Source of the DNA: Pseudomonas mandelii
GTDB lineage: Bacteria > Pseudomonadota > Gammaproteobacteria > Pseudomonadales > Pseudomonadaceae
NCBI RefSeq assembly: GCF_900106065.1
Contig: NZ_LT629796.1
Location: 434,001-498,000 of the forward strand
Reading direction: 5' to 3'
Length of the DNA stretch: 64,000 bases
Under the pieces are notes generated by a model. It ran no database searches. It was given only the letters and a program-made list of their open reading frames with translations, and was not told the origin of the DNA. A program made the translations under genes and the position numbers. Shown here in pieces: positions 37,624 through 46,398 of this stretch (the first letter of the stretch is position 1; the number at the start of each line of letters is the position of its first letter).

Positions 37624-38991
37624 ATGGCCCGTTCATCATCCGACACGCCACAAGACCGAGGCTACTTCGGCAGCTTCGGCAAAACCGCCGAGAGCGAATT
37701 CATGCCGGAAACCGCCGGCGCTTCGCTACAGGATTCGCCGCGCTGGTCGCGGATTACCGTGTGGCTGGCCGCGGCGCTGCTGATTACCGCGCTGGTCTGG
37801 GCCAAGTTTGCAGTGCTGCAAGAAGTCACCATGGGTGAAGGCAAGGCGATCCCGTCGAGCAAGGTCCAGGTGATCCAGAACCTGGAGGGCGGCATCGTCA
37901 CCGAGATCTTCGTGCGCGAAGGGCAAATGGTGAACAAGGGCGACACCTTGCTGCGCCTGGATGACACGCGGTTTCTGTCAAACAAGGGCGAGAGCGAGGC
38001 GGATCGTTATGCGTTGACCGCGCAGGTCGAACGTCTGTCGGCCGAAGCGGAAGGCCGGCCGTTCAAGCTGTCGCCTGAGGTGATCGCCAAGGCTCCGCAA
38101 GTGGCCGAAGACGAGCGCTCGTTATACGAACAACGCCAGCGTCGACTGGCCAGTGAGCAACGGACGCTAACCGAACAACTGCGGCAAAAGACTCAGGAAC
38201 TGGCGGAATTTCGCTCCAAGCAGGGGCAGTTCAGTTCGAGCCTGGCCTTGCTGCAACAAGAGATGAACATGTCCGCGCCGCTGGTGGGCACCGGGGCGGT
38301 TTCACCGGTGGAAATCCTGCGGCTCAAACGCAGCGCCGTGGAGATTCGCGGCTCTTTGAATGCGACGACGCTGGCAATTCCCCGGGCGGAATCGGCGATC
38401 AACGAGATCAAAAGCAAGATCGATGAATCGGAGCAATCCTTCCGCTCGGACGCGGCGAAAGAGCTGAATGAAAAACGCACCGACCTGTCGAAAATCACAG
38501 CGTCGAGCATCGCCATCGATGACCGCGTGACCCGCACCACCGTGGTGTCGCCGGTGCACGGAATCATCAAGGTGCTGAAGGTCAATACCATCGGCGGCGT
38601 GGTCCAGCCGGGCAGCGACATGGTGGAGATCGTCCCCATTGAAGACAACTTGCTGATCGAAGCCAAGGTGCGGCCACAGGACGTGGCGTTCCTGCATCCG
38701 GGGCAGAAAGCGATGGTCAAGTTCAGTGCTTACGACTACACGATTTATGGCGGGTTGACTGCCAAGCTGGAACTGATTGGTGCGGACACCATTACCGATG
38801 ACAAGGGCAACAGCTTTTATCTGATTCAGGTGAGGACCGACAAGAATCACTTGGGCGGAGATGTGAAACCGCTGCTGATTATTCCGGGGATGGTGGCGAC
38901 GGTGGATATCATCACGGGCGAGAAAAGCGTGCTGGATTACCTGTTGAAACCGGTGTTGAAAGCGCGGACCGAGGCGATGCGGGAGCGATAG
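37624..38991 (+). CDS. HlyD-family membrane fusion protein of the adhesin secretion system (LapC/MapC type)
   Basis: A 455-residue periplasmic adaptor linking the ABC exporter to the TolC-like channel. It has a cytoplasmic N-terminus, one membrane helix (about 44-64), a lipoyl half-domain (VIQNLEGGIVTEIFVREGQM near 85-105), a long coiled-coil hairpin (about 130-310), the second lipoyl half and a beta-barrel domain (VVSPVHGIIKVLKVNTIGGV). The family-typical end (MVATVDIITGEKSVLDYLLK) is intact. It is the last gene of the three-gene secretion operon and is followed by a REPIN. Confidence 0.93.
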   Translation: MARSSSDTPQDRGYFGSFGKTAESEFMPETAGASLQDSPRWSRITVWLAAALLITALVWAKFAVLQEVTMGEGKAIPSSKVQVIQNLEGGIVTEIFVREGQMVNKGDTLLRLDDTRFLSNKGESEADRYALTAQVERLSAEAEGRPFKLSPEVIAKAPQVAEDERSLYEQRQRRLASEQRTLTEQLRQKTQELAEFRSKQGQFSSSLALLQQEMNMSAPLVGTGAVSPVEILRLKRSAVEIRGSLNATTLAIPRAESAINEIKSKIDESEQSFRSDAAKELNEKRTDLSKITASSIAIDDRVTRTTVVSPVHGIIKVLKVNTIGGVVQPGSDMVEIVPIEDNLLIEAKVRPQDVAFLHPGQKAMVKFSAYDYTIYGGLTAKLELIGADTITDDKGNSFYLIQVRTDKNHLGGDVKPLLIIPGMVATVDIITGEKSVLDYLLKPVLKARTEAMRER

Positions 38992-39005
38992 GTTTGACTC
39001 ATTCT

Positions 39006-39135
39006 CTGTGGCGAGGGAGCTTGCTCCCGCTGGGCTGCGCAGCAGATCCAAAATCATTCAACCAGGCGCAACAGGTGTACTGAGTCGACAAATTGGGAGC
39101 GCTTCGCACTCCAGCGGGCAAGCTCCCTCGCCACA
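39006..39135. repeat. REPIN (GTGGCGAGGGAGCTTGCTCC type)
   Basis: Inverted pair of REP palindromes between the convergent HlyD-type and DTW-domain genes. The right arm is slightly degenerate (GCGGGCAAGCTCCCTCGCC). Confidence 0.9.
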
Positions 39136-39140
39136 AGTAA

Positions 39141-39734
39141 TCACCTGCCGTGGTTACGCTGGTAAGTCTCCTCCCCCATCGCGGCAATCTGGCCTTCGAT
39201 CAACGCCTCGAACGGTTTCAACAAGGGTTCAAAAGAGCTCGGCGCTTCCAGCGTCTGCAACGCCTGGACAATCGCTTCCACCGTCGACAACGCCCCCGGC
39301 CCCGGTGCCTTGCGCAGTCGATATCGAGACACCCCGCCATCCACCAACGTCACCCTCGGCAACGCCGCCAGTAACGGATTGAGGTGCAACATCTTGCGCG
39401 CCTTGCGCCAGGTGCCGTCCGGGACGACCAGCAACAGCGGCTCTTCATTCGTGGTGTACGCCTGCAATGGCTGCGCATCGTCGGCCGGAAACAACAACCG
39501 CGCCTGATACCCCGGAGGATTCAGCAGCACCGGCAAATCCTCAAACACCTCACCGACAATCAACTCGGCATTCTTCAAGCCCAACGCGGCCAGTCGCGCC
39601 GTGTTCAGCGCATGGTTCACTTCGCTGGGATGCTGCAACAACAGCACTCGGGTACGGCTGTCGAGGCTCGGGATCAGCGGGCACAGGCAATGGGTTTGTG
39701 GGCGCAGGCAGCGTGGACACTGGATTCTGGACAT
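39141..39734 (-). CDS. DTW-domain protein, probable tRNA-uridine aminocarboxypropyltransferase
   Basis: A 197-residue protein likely to add the acp group from S-adenosylmethionine to U47 of tRNA (TapT/YfiP group). The N-terminal CPRCLRPQTHCLC motif places C6, C9, C16 and C18 as a zinc knuckle. The family motif DxTW appears as DGTW (106-109), followed by RKARKM and later SRYRLRKAP and the catalytic-area ALSTVEAI. Family assignment is secure; the exact tRNA target is inferred from characterised members. It ends 4 bp from the gbuR-like stop on the same strand, so the two are probably co-transcribed. Confidence 0.88.
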   Translation of the reverse strand: MSRIQCPRCLRPQTHCLCPLIPSLDSRTRVLLLQHPSEVNHALNTARLAALGLKNAELIVGEVFEDLPVLLNPPGYQARLLFPADDAQPLQAYTTNEEPLLLVVPDGTWRKARKMLHLNPLLAALPRVTLVDGGVSRYRLRKAPGPGALSTVEAIVQALQTLEAPSSFEPLLKPFEALIEGQIAAMGEETYQRNHGR

Positions 39735-39738
39735 GTTC

Positions 39739-40632
39739 TCAGGCCTGGTTCAGTTGTGCTTTGAGCAAATCGCGGAAGGTCTGGATCAGCGGCTCGCGGC
39801 TGCGGCCACGACGCACGATCATCGAAAACGGCGCCTGATAACCAAACGTCGCCGGCAGCAGGACGCGCAAATCGCCCTTGTCCGCCCAAGCCTGGGCGTA
39901 GTGCTCCGGCAGGTAACCGATGTAGGCGCCCGACAGCACCAGAATCAGCTGCGCCTCCATACTTTCCACGGTGGCGGCGCTGTGCTTGAAACCGTGGCGC
40001 GCCAGTTCGGCCTGGCTCCAGTAACCACGGCCGACCATGCGTTGCTGAGTGATGACTTGCTCAGGAATGCGCCGCTCGGTGAACAGCGGATGACGGCTGC
40101 TGCAATACAACCAGTGTTGCTCGCGGTACAGCGGCATGTAAACCAGGCCGCTCATGCGCGTGGAAAACGCACCGATGGCCAGGTCGAGACGGTTGTCCTG
40201 CACGCCGAGCTGCAATTCGTAGGGGCTCATGACCGACAGGTGCAAATGCACGGCCGGGTGTTCCTGGCTGTAGGCGCCGATGGCTTCGGCGAACGGCAAG
40301 GCCTTGTCGCTGACGGTGGAGTCGATGACGCCGAGGTTGAGAGTGCCGCGCAGTTCGCCCTTCAACGCCGCCGCGTACTGTTCGAAGCCTTCAAGCTCGC
40401 CCAACAGACGCAGGGTTTCCTGATGGAACAGCTCGCCCTTGCTGGTCAGGCTGAAACCGCCGCGACCGCGATGGCAGAGCACCAGGCCGAGGGCGGCTTC
40501 GAGCTGGCTCATGTAGGTGCTGATCGCCGAAGTCGAGAGGTTGAGCTCTTGCTGCGCGTTGGCAAACCCCTGATGACGCACCACGCTGACGAAGATGCGT
40601 AACAGTTTCAGGTCGGGTAAAGCGTTGGCCAT
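39739..40632 (-). CDS. gbuR: LysR-family regulator, probable GbuR
   Basis: A 297-residue LysR-type regulator with N-terminal winged HTH (LRIFVSVVRHQGFANAQQEL and NLSTSAISTYMSQLE, residues about 10-43) and a two-lobed effector domain. It is transcribed away from the guanidinobutyrase gene, the same arrangement as gbuR-gbuA (PA1422-PA1421) in P. aeruginosa, where GbuR activates gbuA in response to 4-guanidinobutyrate. The symbol rests on this synteny. A 24-bp inverted repeat in the shared upstream region is a candidate operator. Confidence 0.82.
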   Translation of the reverse strand: MANALPDLKLLRIFVSVVRHQGFANAQQELNLSTSAISTYMSQLEAALGLVLCHRGRGGFSLTSKGELFHQETLRLLGELEGFEQYAAALKGELRGTLNLGVIDSTVSDKALPFAEAIGAYSQEHPAVHLHLSVMSPYELQLGVQDNRLDLAIGAFSTRMSGLVYMPLYREQHWLYCSSRHPLFTERRIPEQVITQQRMVGRGYWSQAELARHGFKHSAATVESMEAQLILVLSGAYIGYLPEHYAQAWADKGDLRVLLPATFGYQAPFSMIVRRGRSREPLIQTFRDLLKAQLNQA

Positions 40633-40669
40633 GGGGGCTCCGTTTGCAAGGTCATGCGTGTTGCGCTTT

Positions 40670-40803
40670 TGTGGCGAGGGAGCTTGCTCCCGCTGGGTTG
40701 CGAAGCGGCCCTACAACCATTCACCTCGTAGTGTCAGACGGACCGCATCAGCCGATTTTACGACTGCTGCGCAGCCGAGCGGGAGCAAGCTCCCTCGCCA
40801 CAG
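40670..40803. repeat. REPIN (GTGGCGAGGGAGCTTGCTCC type)
   Basis: Inverted pair of REP palindromes on the gbuR side of the divergent gbuR-gbuA region. Confidence 0.9.
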
Positions 40804-40844
40804 GAGTGCGGCACATGGCCGCAAGTCTATCGTCGTGCCAACCA

Positions 40845-40868
40845 TTAGTTTAGAAAAATCTGAACTAA
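40845..40868. promoter_or_regulatory. 24-bp inverted repeat in the gbuR-gbuA intergenic region, candidate operator
   Basis: TTAGTTtAGA - AAAA - TCTgAACTAA: ten-base arms with one mismatch around a four-base centre, containing the T-N11-A spacing typical of LysR-type sites. It is 124 bp before the gbuA start, and only presumed promoter sequence separates them. Assignment to GbuR is inference. Confidence 0.5.
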
Positions 40869-40991
40869 GTATTTGCCCGTAGCGATTCTTCCCGGCCACT
40901 ACATTTCGCAGAATCGGCCCCTAACGGTGCCCGAACCTCCCCGGAGCGGCGCAACCGACATAAATAAAACAACGACGATGAGGCCTTACCC

Positions 40992-41942
40992 GTGGACAAA
41001 ATTCTTCACCAACCACTGGGCGGCAATGAAATGCCGCGCTTCGGCGGCATCGCCACCATGATGCGACTCCCCCATTTGCCTACCGCTGCCGGTCTGGATG
41101 CTGCCTTTGTTGGCGTCCCGCTGGACATCGGCACCTCGCTGCGCCCCGGCACCCGCTTCGGACCTCGCGAAATCCGCGCTGAATCGGTGATGATCCGCCC
41201 GTACAACATGGCGACCGGCGCTGCACCGTTCGATTCGCTGTCGGTGGCCGACATCGGCGATGTGGCGATCAATACGTTCAACCTGCTGGACGCGGTGCGG
41301 ATCATCGAAGAATCCTACGACGCCATCCTCGAACACAATGTGATCCCGCTGACCCTGGGCGGCGACCACACCATCACCCTGCCAATCCTGCGTGCCATTC
41401 ACAAGAAGCACGGCAAGGTCGGCCTGGTGCACATCGACGCTCACGCCGATGTGAACGATCACATGTTTGGCGAGAAAGTCGCCCACGGCACCACCTTCCG
41501 TCGCGCGGCCGAAGAAGGCCTGATCGACTGCGATCGCGTGGTGCAAATCGGCTTGCGCGCTCAGGGCTACACCTCCGAAGACTTCAACTGGAGCCGTAAA
41601 CAGGGCTTCCGTGTGGTTCAGGCTGAAGAGTGCTGGCACAAATCCCTGGCACCGCTGATGGCCGAAGTGCGCGAGAAAGTCGGCGGCGGTCCGGTGTACC
41701 TGACTTTCGACATCGACGGCATCGACCCGGCTTGGGCGCCAGGCACCGGCACCCCGGAAATCGGTGGTCTGACGACCATTCAGGCAATTGAAATCATTCG
41801 CGGCTGCCAAGGCCTCGACCTGATCGGCTGCGATCTGGTAGAAGTCTCGCCCGCTTATGACACCACCGGCAACACCTCGCTGCTGGCCGCCAACCTGCTG
41901 TACGAAATGCTCTGCGTACTGCCGGGCGTGGCCCACCGCTGA
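40992..41942 (+). CDS. gbuA: Guanidinobutyrase (ureohydrolase family)
   Basis: Hydrolyses 4-guanidinobutyrate to 4-aminobutyrate and urea in arginine catabolism. The 316-residue protein has the binuclear manganese ligands of the arginase fold: H126 (GGDHT), D149, H151 and D153 (DAHAD), D240 and D242 (DIDGID). The start is GTG at 40992, giving MDKILHQPLGGNEMPRFGGI as in the P. aeruginosa enzyme from memory. The neighbourhood (LysR regulator, NTF2-like gene, NCS1 and SSS transporters) matches the gbu locus and favours guanidinobutyrase over agmatinase. The next gene starts 9 bp downstream. Confidence 0.9.
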   Translation: MDKILHQPLGGNEMPRFGGIATMMRLPHLPTAAGLDAAFVGVPLDIGTSLRPGTRFGPREIRAESVMIRPYNMATGAAPFDSLSVADIGDVAINTFNLLDAVRIIEESYDAILEHNVIPLTLGGDHTITLPILRAIHKKHGKVGLVHIDAHADVNDHMFGEKVAHGTTFRRAAEEGLIDCDRVVQIGLRAQGYTSEDFNWSRKQGFRVVQAEECWHKSLAPLMAEVREKVGGGPVYLTFDIDGIDPAWAPGTGTPEIGGLTTIQAIEIIRGCQGLDLIGCDLVEVSPAYDTTGNTSLLAANLLYEMLCVLPGVAHR

Positions 41943-41951
41943 GGATCGGTC

Positions 41952-42359
41952 ATGAACGAACGTGATCAGGTGTTGAAAGCCGCCGCCGATCTGGTGACGG
42001 CCTTTGCCCGCAACGATCGCGAAGCCTACTTCGGCGCGTTCAGCGCCGACGCCAGCTTCGTGTTCTACACCCTCGAACAGCCCCTGCTGTCGCGCGATGC
42101 CTATCAGGCGTTGTGGGAAACCTGGCGCGCCGAGGATGGCTTCGAGGTGCTTGCGTGCACGTCGAGCAACGCCTTCGTCAGCCTGCAGGGTGACGTGGCG
42201 GTTTTCATCCATGACGTGGCCACCGAGCTGCGCATGCAAGGGGAGCAACACTTCAGCCAGGAGCGCGAGACGATTGTGTTTCGCCGACAACAACAAGGCC
42301 TATGGCTGGCCTGCCACGAACATTTGTCCGCAATGCCGGAAGGGCTGCCACCCCCTTAG
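41952..42359 (+). CDS. NTF2-like/SnoaL-fold protein of the gbu cluster
   Basis: A 135-residue cone-fold protein with a typical NTF2-like pattern: N-terminal helix (DQVLKAAADLVTAFARNDRE), YFGAFSADASFVFYT, a middle helix (SRDAYQALWETWRAEDGF) and beta strands ending in the conserved LWLACHEHLSAMP. It starts 9 bp after gbuA and ends 54 bp before the NCS1 permease gene, so it sits inside a guanidino-compound operon. Whether it is an enzyme or a binding protein is not known. Confidence 0.8.
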   Translation: MNERDQVLKAAADLVTAFARNDREAYFGAFSADASFVFYTLEQPLLSRDAYQALWETWRAEDGFEVLACTSSNAFVSLQGDVAVFIHDVATELRMQGEQHFSQERETIVFRRQQQGLWLACHEHLSAMPEGLPPP

Positions 42360-42413
42360 CCAAACAGGTGACGCTCACACACGATGAGCGCGCCTTTATG
42401 ATCGGAGCTGATC

Positions 42414-43925
42414 ATGAATAACAACAACAACGACCAAAGCCTTACGCAGATTGAAACCCACGGGGTCGAACAGATCCCGGACAACGAACGCACCGCAGGC
42501 CCGACGGACTTGTTCCGGATGATCTTCGGCGGTTCCAACACTTTTGCCACCGCCGTGCTCGGCAGTTTCCCGGTGCTGTTCGGCCTGTCTTTTCAGTCCG
42601 GTGTCTGGGCGATTGTGCTGGGCGTGCTGCTGGGCTCGCTGATCCTCGCGCCAATGGGCCTGTTCGGGCCACTCAATGGCACCAACAACGCCGTGTCTTC
42701 CGGTGCGCATTTCGGCGTGCACGGGCGGATCGTCGGTTCGTTCCTGTCGCTGCTGACCGCCATCGCCTTCTTCTCGCTCTCGGTGTGGAGTTCGGGTGAT
42801 GCGCTGATCGGTGGCGCCAAACGCCTGATCGGTCTGCCGGAAACCGACCTGACCCTGGGCCTGGCCTACGGGCTGTTCGCGATCCTGGTGCTGACGGTTT
42901 GCATCTATGGCTTTCGCTTCCTGCTGTGGGTCAACAAAATCGCGGTATGGAGCGCCAGCCTGTTGTTCCTGCTGGGCATCTTCGCCTTCGCCGGGCCGTT
43001 CGATGTGAATTACGCCGGCACCGTCAATATGGGTCAGCCAGGTTTCTGGGCGGCCTTCATCGGTGCTGCACTGGTGGCGATGAGCAACCCGATTTCCTTC
43101 GGCGCGTTCCTCGGCGACTGGTCGCGCTACATCCCGCGTGAGACCTCCAAGCGCCGGATCATGGCCGCCGTGGTGATCTCGCAGATCGCGACGTTCATTC
43201 CGTTCCTGTTCGGCCTGGCCACCGCCACCATCGTAGCGATCAAGGCACCGGACTACATCGCGGCCAACAACTACGTCGGCGGTTTGCTGGCGGTCTCGCC
43301 GAGCTGGTTCTTCCTGCCTGTGTGCCTGATCGCGGTGATCGGCGGCATGTCCACCGGCACTACTTCGCTGTATGGCACCGGGCTGGACATGTCCAGCGTG
43401 TTCCCTCGGGTGCTGTCGCGGGTCAAGGCGACGTTGCTGATCGGTGTGATGTCGATTGCCTTCATCTTCATCGGGCGCTTCGCCGCGAACCTGGTGCAGA
43501 GCGTGTCGACCTTCGCCGTGCTGATCATCACCTGCACCACCCCGTGGATGGTGATCATGATCATCGGCCTGGTGGTGCGTCGCGGCTTCTACTGCCCGGA
43601 TGACCTGCAAGTGTTCACCCGCGGCGAGAAAGGTGGCCGCTACTGGTTCACCCATGGCTGGAACTGGCGTGGCCTGGGAGCCTGGATCCCGAGTGCGCTG
43701 GTGGGTTTGTGCTTTGTGAACCTGCCGGGGCAGTTTGTGGGTGTGCTGGGCGATCTGGCTGGCGGCATCGACATCAGCCTGCCGGTCACCCTCGGCCTGG
43801 CCTCGCTGGTGTACCTGACGCTGCTGAGCCTGTTTCCGGAACCGGCTGCGGTGTTCGGGCCGAATGATGCACGCAGCAAGGGCACGGATGCGCTCAGTAA
43901 ACCGGCGATGCGACAAGCCGCCTGA
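42414..43925 (+). CDS. NCS1-family permease of the gbu cluster
   Basis: A 503-residue inner-membrane transporter with twelve hydrophobic segments. The N-terminal TDLFRMIFGGSNTFATAVLG and the GPLNGTNNAVSSGAHFGVHG loop are typical of the nucleobase:cation symporter-1 (CodB-like) family; ALVAMSNPISFGAFLGDWSRY is the conserved TM5-TM6 region. Located directly downstream of gbuA and the NTF2-like gene, it probably imports a guanidino compound or product rather than cytosine; this is inference from context. Confidence 0.87.
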   Translation: MNNNNNDQSLTQIETHGVEQIPDNERTAGPTDLFRMIFGGSNTFATAVLGSFPVLFGLSFQSGVWAIVLGVLLGSLILAPMGLFGPLNGTNNAVSSGAHFGVHGRIVGSFLSLLTAIAFFSLSVWSSGDALIGGAKRLIGLPETDLTLGLAYGLFAILVLTVCIYGFRFLLWVNKIAVWSASLLFLLGIFAFAGPFDVNYAGTVNMGQPGFWAAFIGAALVAMSNPISFGAFLGDWSRYIPRETSKRRIMAAVVISQIATFIPFLFGLATATIVAIKAPDYIAANNYVGGLLAVSPSWFFLPVCLIAVIGGMSTGTTSLYGTGLDMSSVFPRVLSRVKATLLIGVMSIAFIFIGRFAANLVQSVSTFAVLIITCTTPWMVIMIIGLVVRRGFYCPDDLQVFTRGEKGGRYWFTHGWNWRGLGAWIPSALVGLCFVNLPGQFVGVLGDLAGGIDISLPVTLGLASLVYLTLLSLFPEPAAVFGPNDARSKGTDALSKPAMRQAA

Positions 43926-43953
43926 TTCAACACAAACGATGGTCAACGGACCT

Positions 43954-44088
43954 CTGTGGCGAGGGAGCTTGCTCCCGCTGGACTGCGCAGCAGTCGCAAA
44001 ACAGGCGAATGGTGTTTCCCCTGAAGAAACGCGGTTGCAGGATTTGGGGCTGCTTCGCAGCCCAGCGGGAGCAAGCTCCCTCGCCACA
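43954..44088. repeat. REPIN (GTGGCGAGGGAGCTTGCTCC type)
   Basis: Inverted pair of REP palindromes between the two transporter genes of the gbu cluster; it probably forms a hairpin in the transcript. Confidence 0.9.
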
Positions 44089-44155
44089 AAAAGCGGACTG
44101 ATTGCCACATTGATTTTCGCCTCACCATAAAAAAGACAATCGGAGACACGCCATC

Positions 44156-45535
44156 ATGGCTTTGGATTTATTCGTCGTACTCATCTACGCCGCCGCGATG
44201 CTGATACTCGGCTACTTCGGCATGCGCAAGGCCAAGACCAACGAAGACTACTTGGTCGCCGGTCGCAACCTCGGCCCGAGCCTGTACATGGGCACCATGG
44301 CCGCCACCGTTCTGGGCGGCGCGTCCACCGTGGGCACCGTGCGCCTGGGCTACGTTCATGGCATCTCCGGTTTCTGGCTCTGCGCCGCACTGGGTTGCGG
44401 GATCGTCGCGCTGAACCTGTTCCTCGCCAAACCGCTGTTGAAGCTGAAGGTTTTCACCGTTACTCAAGTGCTGGAAAAGCGCTACAACCCAATGGCTCGT
44501 ACCGCAAGCGCGAGCATCATGCTGGCCTATGCGCTGATGATCGGCGTGACCTCGATCCTGGCGATCGGCACCGTGCTGCAAGTGCTGTTCGGCCTTCCGT
44601 TCTGGATGTCGGTAATTCTCGGCGGTGGCGTGGTGGTGATCTACTCGGCCATCGGCGGAATGTGGTCGCTGACCCTGACCGACATCGTCCAGTTCGGTAT
44701 CCAGACCGTAGGCCTGATGTTCCTGCTGCTGCCAATCTGCTTGTACCGAGTGGGTGGCTGGGATCAACTGGTTGCACAATTGCCGGCTGCCAGCTTCAGC
44801 TTCACCAGCATTGGCTGGGACACCATCATCACCTACTTCATGATTTACTTCTTCGGCATCCTGATAGGCCAGGATATCTGGCAACGGGTGTTCACCGCAC
44901 GAAGCGAGAAAGTTGCGAAGTATGCCGGTACCACCGCGGGCATCTACTGCATCATCTACGGCCTGGTCTGTGCATTGATCGGCATGGCCGCTCACGTACT
45001 GATCCCGGATCTGGACAACGTCAATAACGCTTTTGCCGCTATCGTCAAAGTCTCGCTGCCGGACGGCATCCGTGGCTTGGTGATCGCGGCTGCCCTGGCA
45101 GCAATGATGTCCACCGCCAGCGCCGGCCTGCTCGCCGCATCCACCACCCTGACCGAAGACCTGCTGCCGAAACTGCGCGGCGGCAAACCGTCGAGCCTGG
45201 GCATCAATCGCCTGTTCACCCTGCTGACCGGTATCGCCGTGCTGGGTATCGCGCTGGTGGTAAACGATGTGATCAGTGCCTTGACCCTGGCTTACAACCT
45301 GTTGGTGGGCGGCATGCTGATTCCGCTGATGGGCGCGATCTTCTGGAAACGCGCAACCACCGCCGGCGCTATCGCCAGCATGGGCATGGGCTTTGCCACT
45401 GCGCTGCTGTTCATGTTCAAGGACGGTATGGACGCCAACACTCCGATCTACTACAGCCTCGGCGTGGGCCTGGTGAGCTTCGTGGTGGTCAGCTTGCTGT
45501 CCCCTCGTCCGGCAACGATGGCCAGCGCCGCCTAA
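44156..45535 (+). CDS. Sodium:solute symporter family transporter
   Basis: A 459-residue member of the SSS family with about thirteen membrane helices. Characteristic stretches are NEDYLVAGRNLGPSLYMGTM near the N-terminus, IGGMWSLTLTDIVQFGIQTVG (sodium-site region) and AAALAAMMSTASAGLLAAST. It corresponds by position to PA1418 in the P. aeruginosa gbu region. Likely role is sodium-driven uptake of a guanidino compound, inferred from neighbours. A strong terminator follows. Confidence 0.87.
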   Translation: MALDLFVVLIYAAAMLILGYFGMRKAKTNEDYLVAGRNLGPSLYMGTMAATVLGGASTVGTVRLGYVHGISGFWLCAALGCGIVALNLFLAKPLLKLKVFTVTQVLEKRYNPMARTASASIMLAYALMIGVTSILAIGTVLQVLFGLPFWMSVILGGGVVVIYSAIGGMWSLTLTDIVQFGIQTVGLMFLLLPICLYRVGGWDQLVAQLPAASFSFTSIGWDTIITYFMIYFFGILIGQDIWQRVFTARSEKVAKYAGTTAGIYCIIYGLVCALIGMAAHVLIPDLDNVNNAFAAIVKVSLPDGIRGLVIAAALAAMMSTASAGLLAASTTLTEDLLPKLRGGKPSSLGINRLFTLLTGIAVLGIALVVNDVISALTLAYNLLVGGMLIPLMGAIFWKRATTAGAIASMGMGFATALLFMFKDGMDANTPIYYSLGVGLVSFVVVSLLSPRPATMASAA

Positions 45536-45565
45536 GCTGAACCTAACGACTTGATGCTTTCTTCG

Positions 45566-45602
45566 ACGGGTGTGGCGTCGGTTGCCACACCCGTTTTTTT
45601 TC
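45566..45602 (+). terminator. Rho-independent terminator
   Basis: An 11-bp stem (ACGGGTGTGGC/GCCACACCCGT) with a seven-base loop and a run of eight T, 30 bp after the symporter stop codon. Confidence 0.92.
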
Positions 45603-45620
45603 GTCTGGAGAAAACCTTTG

Positions 45621-46346
45621 ATGAAGATTGTTTCGCGCGATCAGTGGTTCGAGGTCAAACAGCTCAGTGACGGCATTCGGCTGATTCACGAGCCTTACAT
45701 CCGGCCCTTCTATCGCTGCAACCTCTGGCACATTCAGGGCCGCGACAAGGACTTGCTGCTGGACAGCGGTTCCGGGTTGGTGAGCCTGCGCGAGCAGTTG
45801 CCGTGGATCACCGAGCGGCCGCTGGTGGCAGTGGCCAGTCATTGCCATTTCGACCACATTGCCGGTCATCACGAATTTCCCGAGCGCCTGGTGCATCCGG
45901 CCGAGGCCGACATCCTGGCGGCACCCGACGGCGAAAACGATTTGAGCCGGGCGTTTGTCGGCGACGAGATGTTCGAGGCGCACCCGGACTGCCCGTTGTG
46001 CTATGCCGAATATCGGGTCAAAGCCGCGCCGGCCACGGGGATGATTGAAGAAGGCGACGTGCTGGATCTGGGCAATCGCGTACTGCAGGTGCTGCATACG
46101 CCGGGGCATTCACCGGGCGGCATCAGCCTGTACGAAGCGGCAACCGAGACGCTGTTCAGCGGCGACATCATCTACGACGGCCCGCTGATCGAAGACGCCT
46201 ACCACTCCAATCTCGACGACTACGCTCGCAGCCTGCAGCGCTTGCGCGCGTTGCCGATCCGTACGGTGCACGGCGGGCATTTCGGGAGTTTTTCCGGGGA
46301 GCATTTGCGCACGATGATTGACGAGTGGCAGCGCTCACACACCTGA
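45621..46346 (+). CDS. MBL-fold metallo-hydrolase
   Basis: A 241-residue metallo-beta-lactamase-fold hydrolase. The metal motif HxHxDH appears as HCHFDH (H74, H76, D78, H79), followed by HTPGHSPGG and FSGDIIYDGP, completing a two-metal site. The ATG at 45621 has SD GGAG; earlier in-frame codons overlap the terminator and are discarded. Substrate unknown. It lies 52 bp upstream of the ACP-like gene, so the two may be co-transcribed. Confidence 0.87.
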   Translation: MKIVSRDQWFEVKQLSDGIRLIHEPYIRPFYRCNLWHIQGRDKDLLLDSGSGLVSLREQLPWITERPLVAVASHCHFDHIAGHHEFPERLVHPAEADILAAPDGENDLSRAFVGDEMFEAHPDCPLCYAEYRVKAAPATGMIEEGDVLDLGNRVLQVLHTPGHSPGGISLYEAATETLFSGDIIYDGPLIEDAYHSNLDDYARSLQRLRALPIRTVHGGHFGSFSGEHLRTMIDEWQRSHT

Positions 46347-46398
46347 AGCCTGCTGTACTCAAGCTCAGGAATAACAATAACGCCCTCGAAGAACCGCC

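Noticed and set aside
42396..44108. A 570-residue open frame opposite the NCS1 permease
   Set aside because: Rich in Gln, Arg and His with no membrane helices or motifs; it is the shadow of a clear transporter gene.
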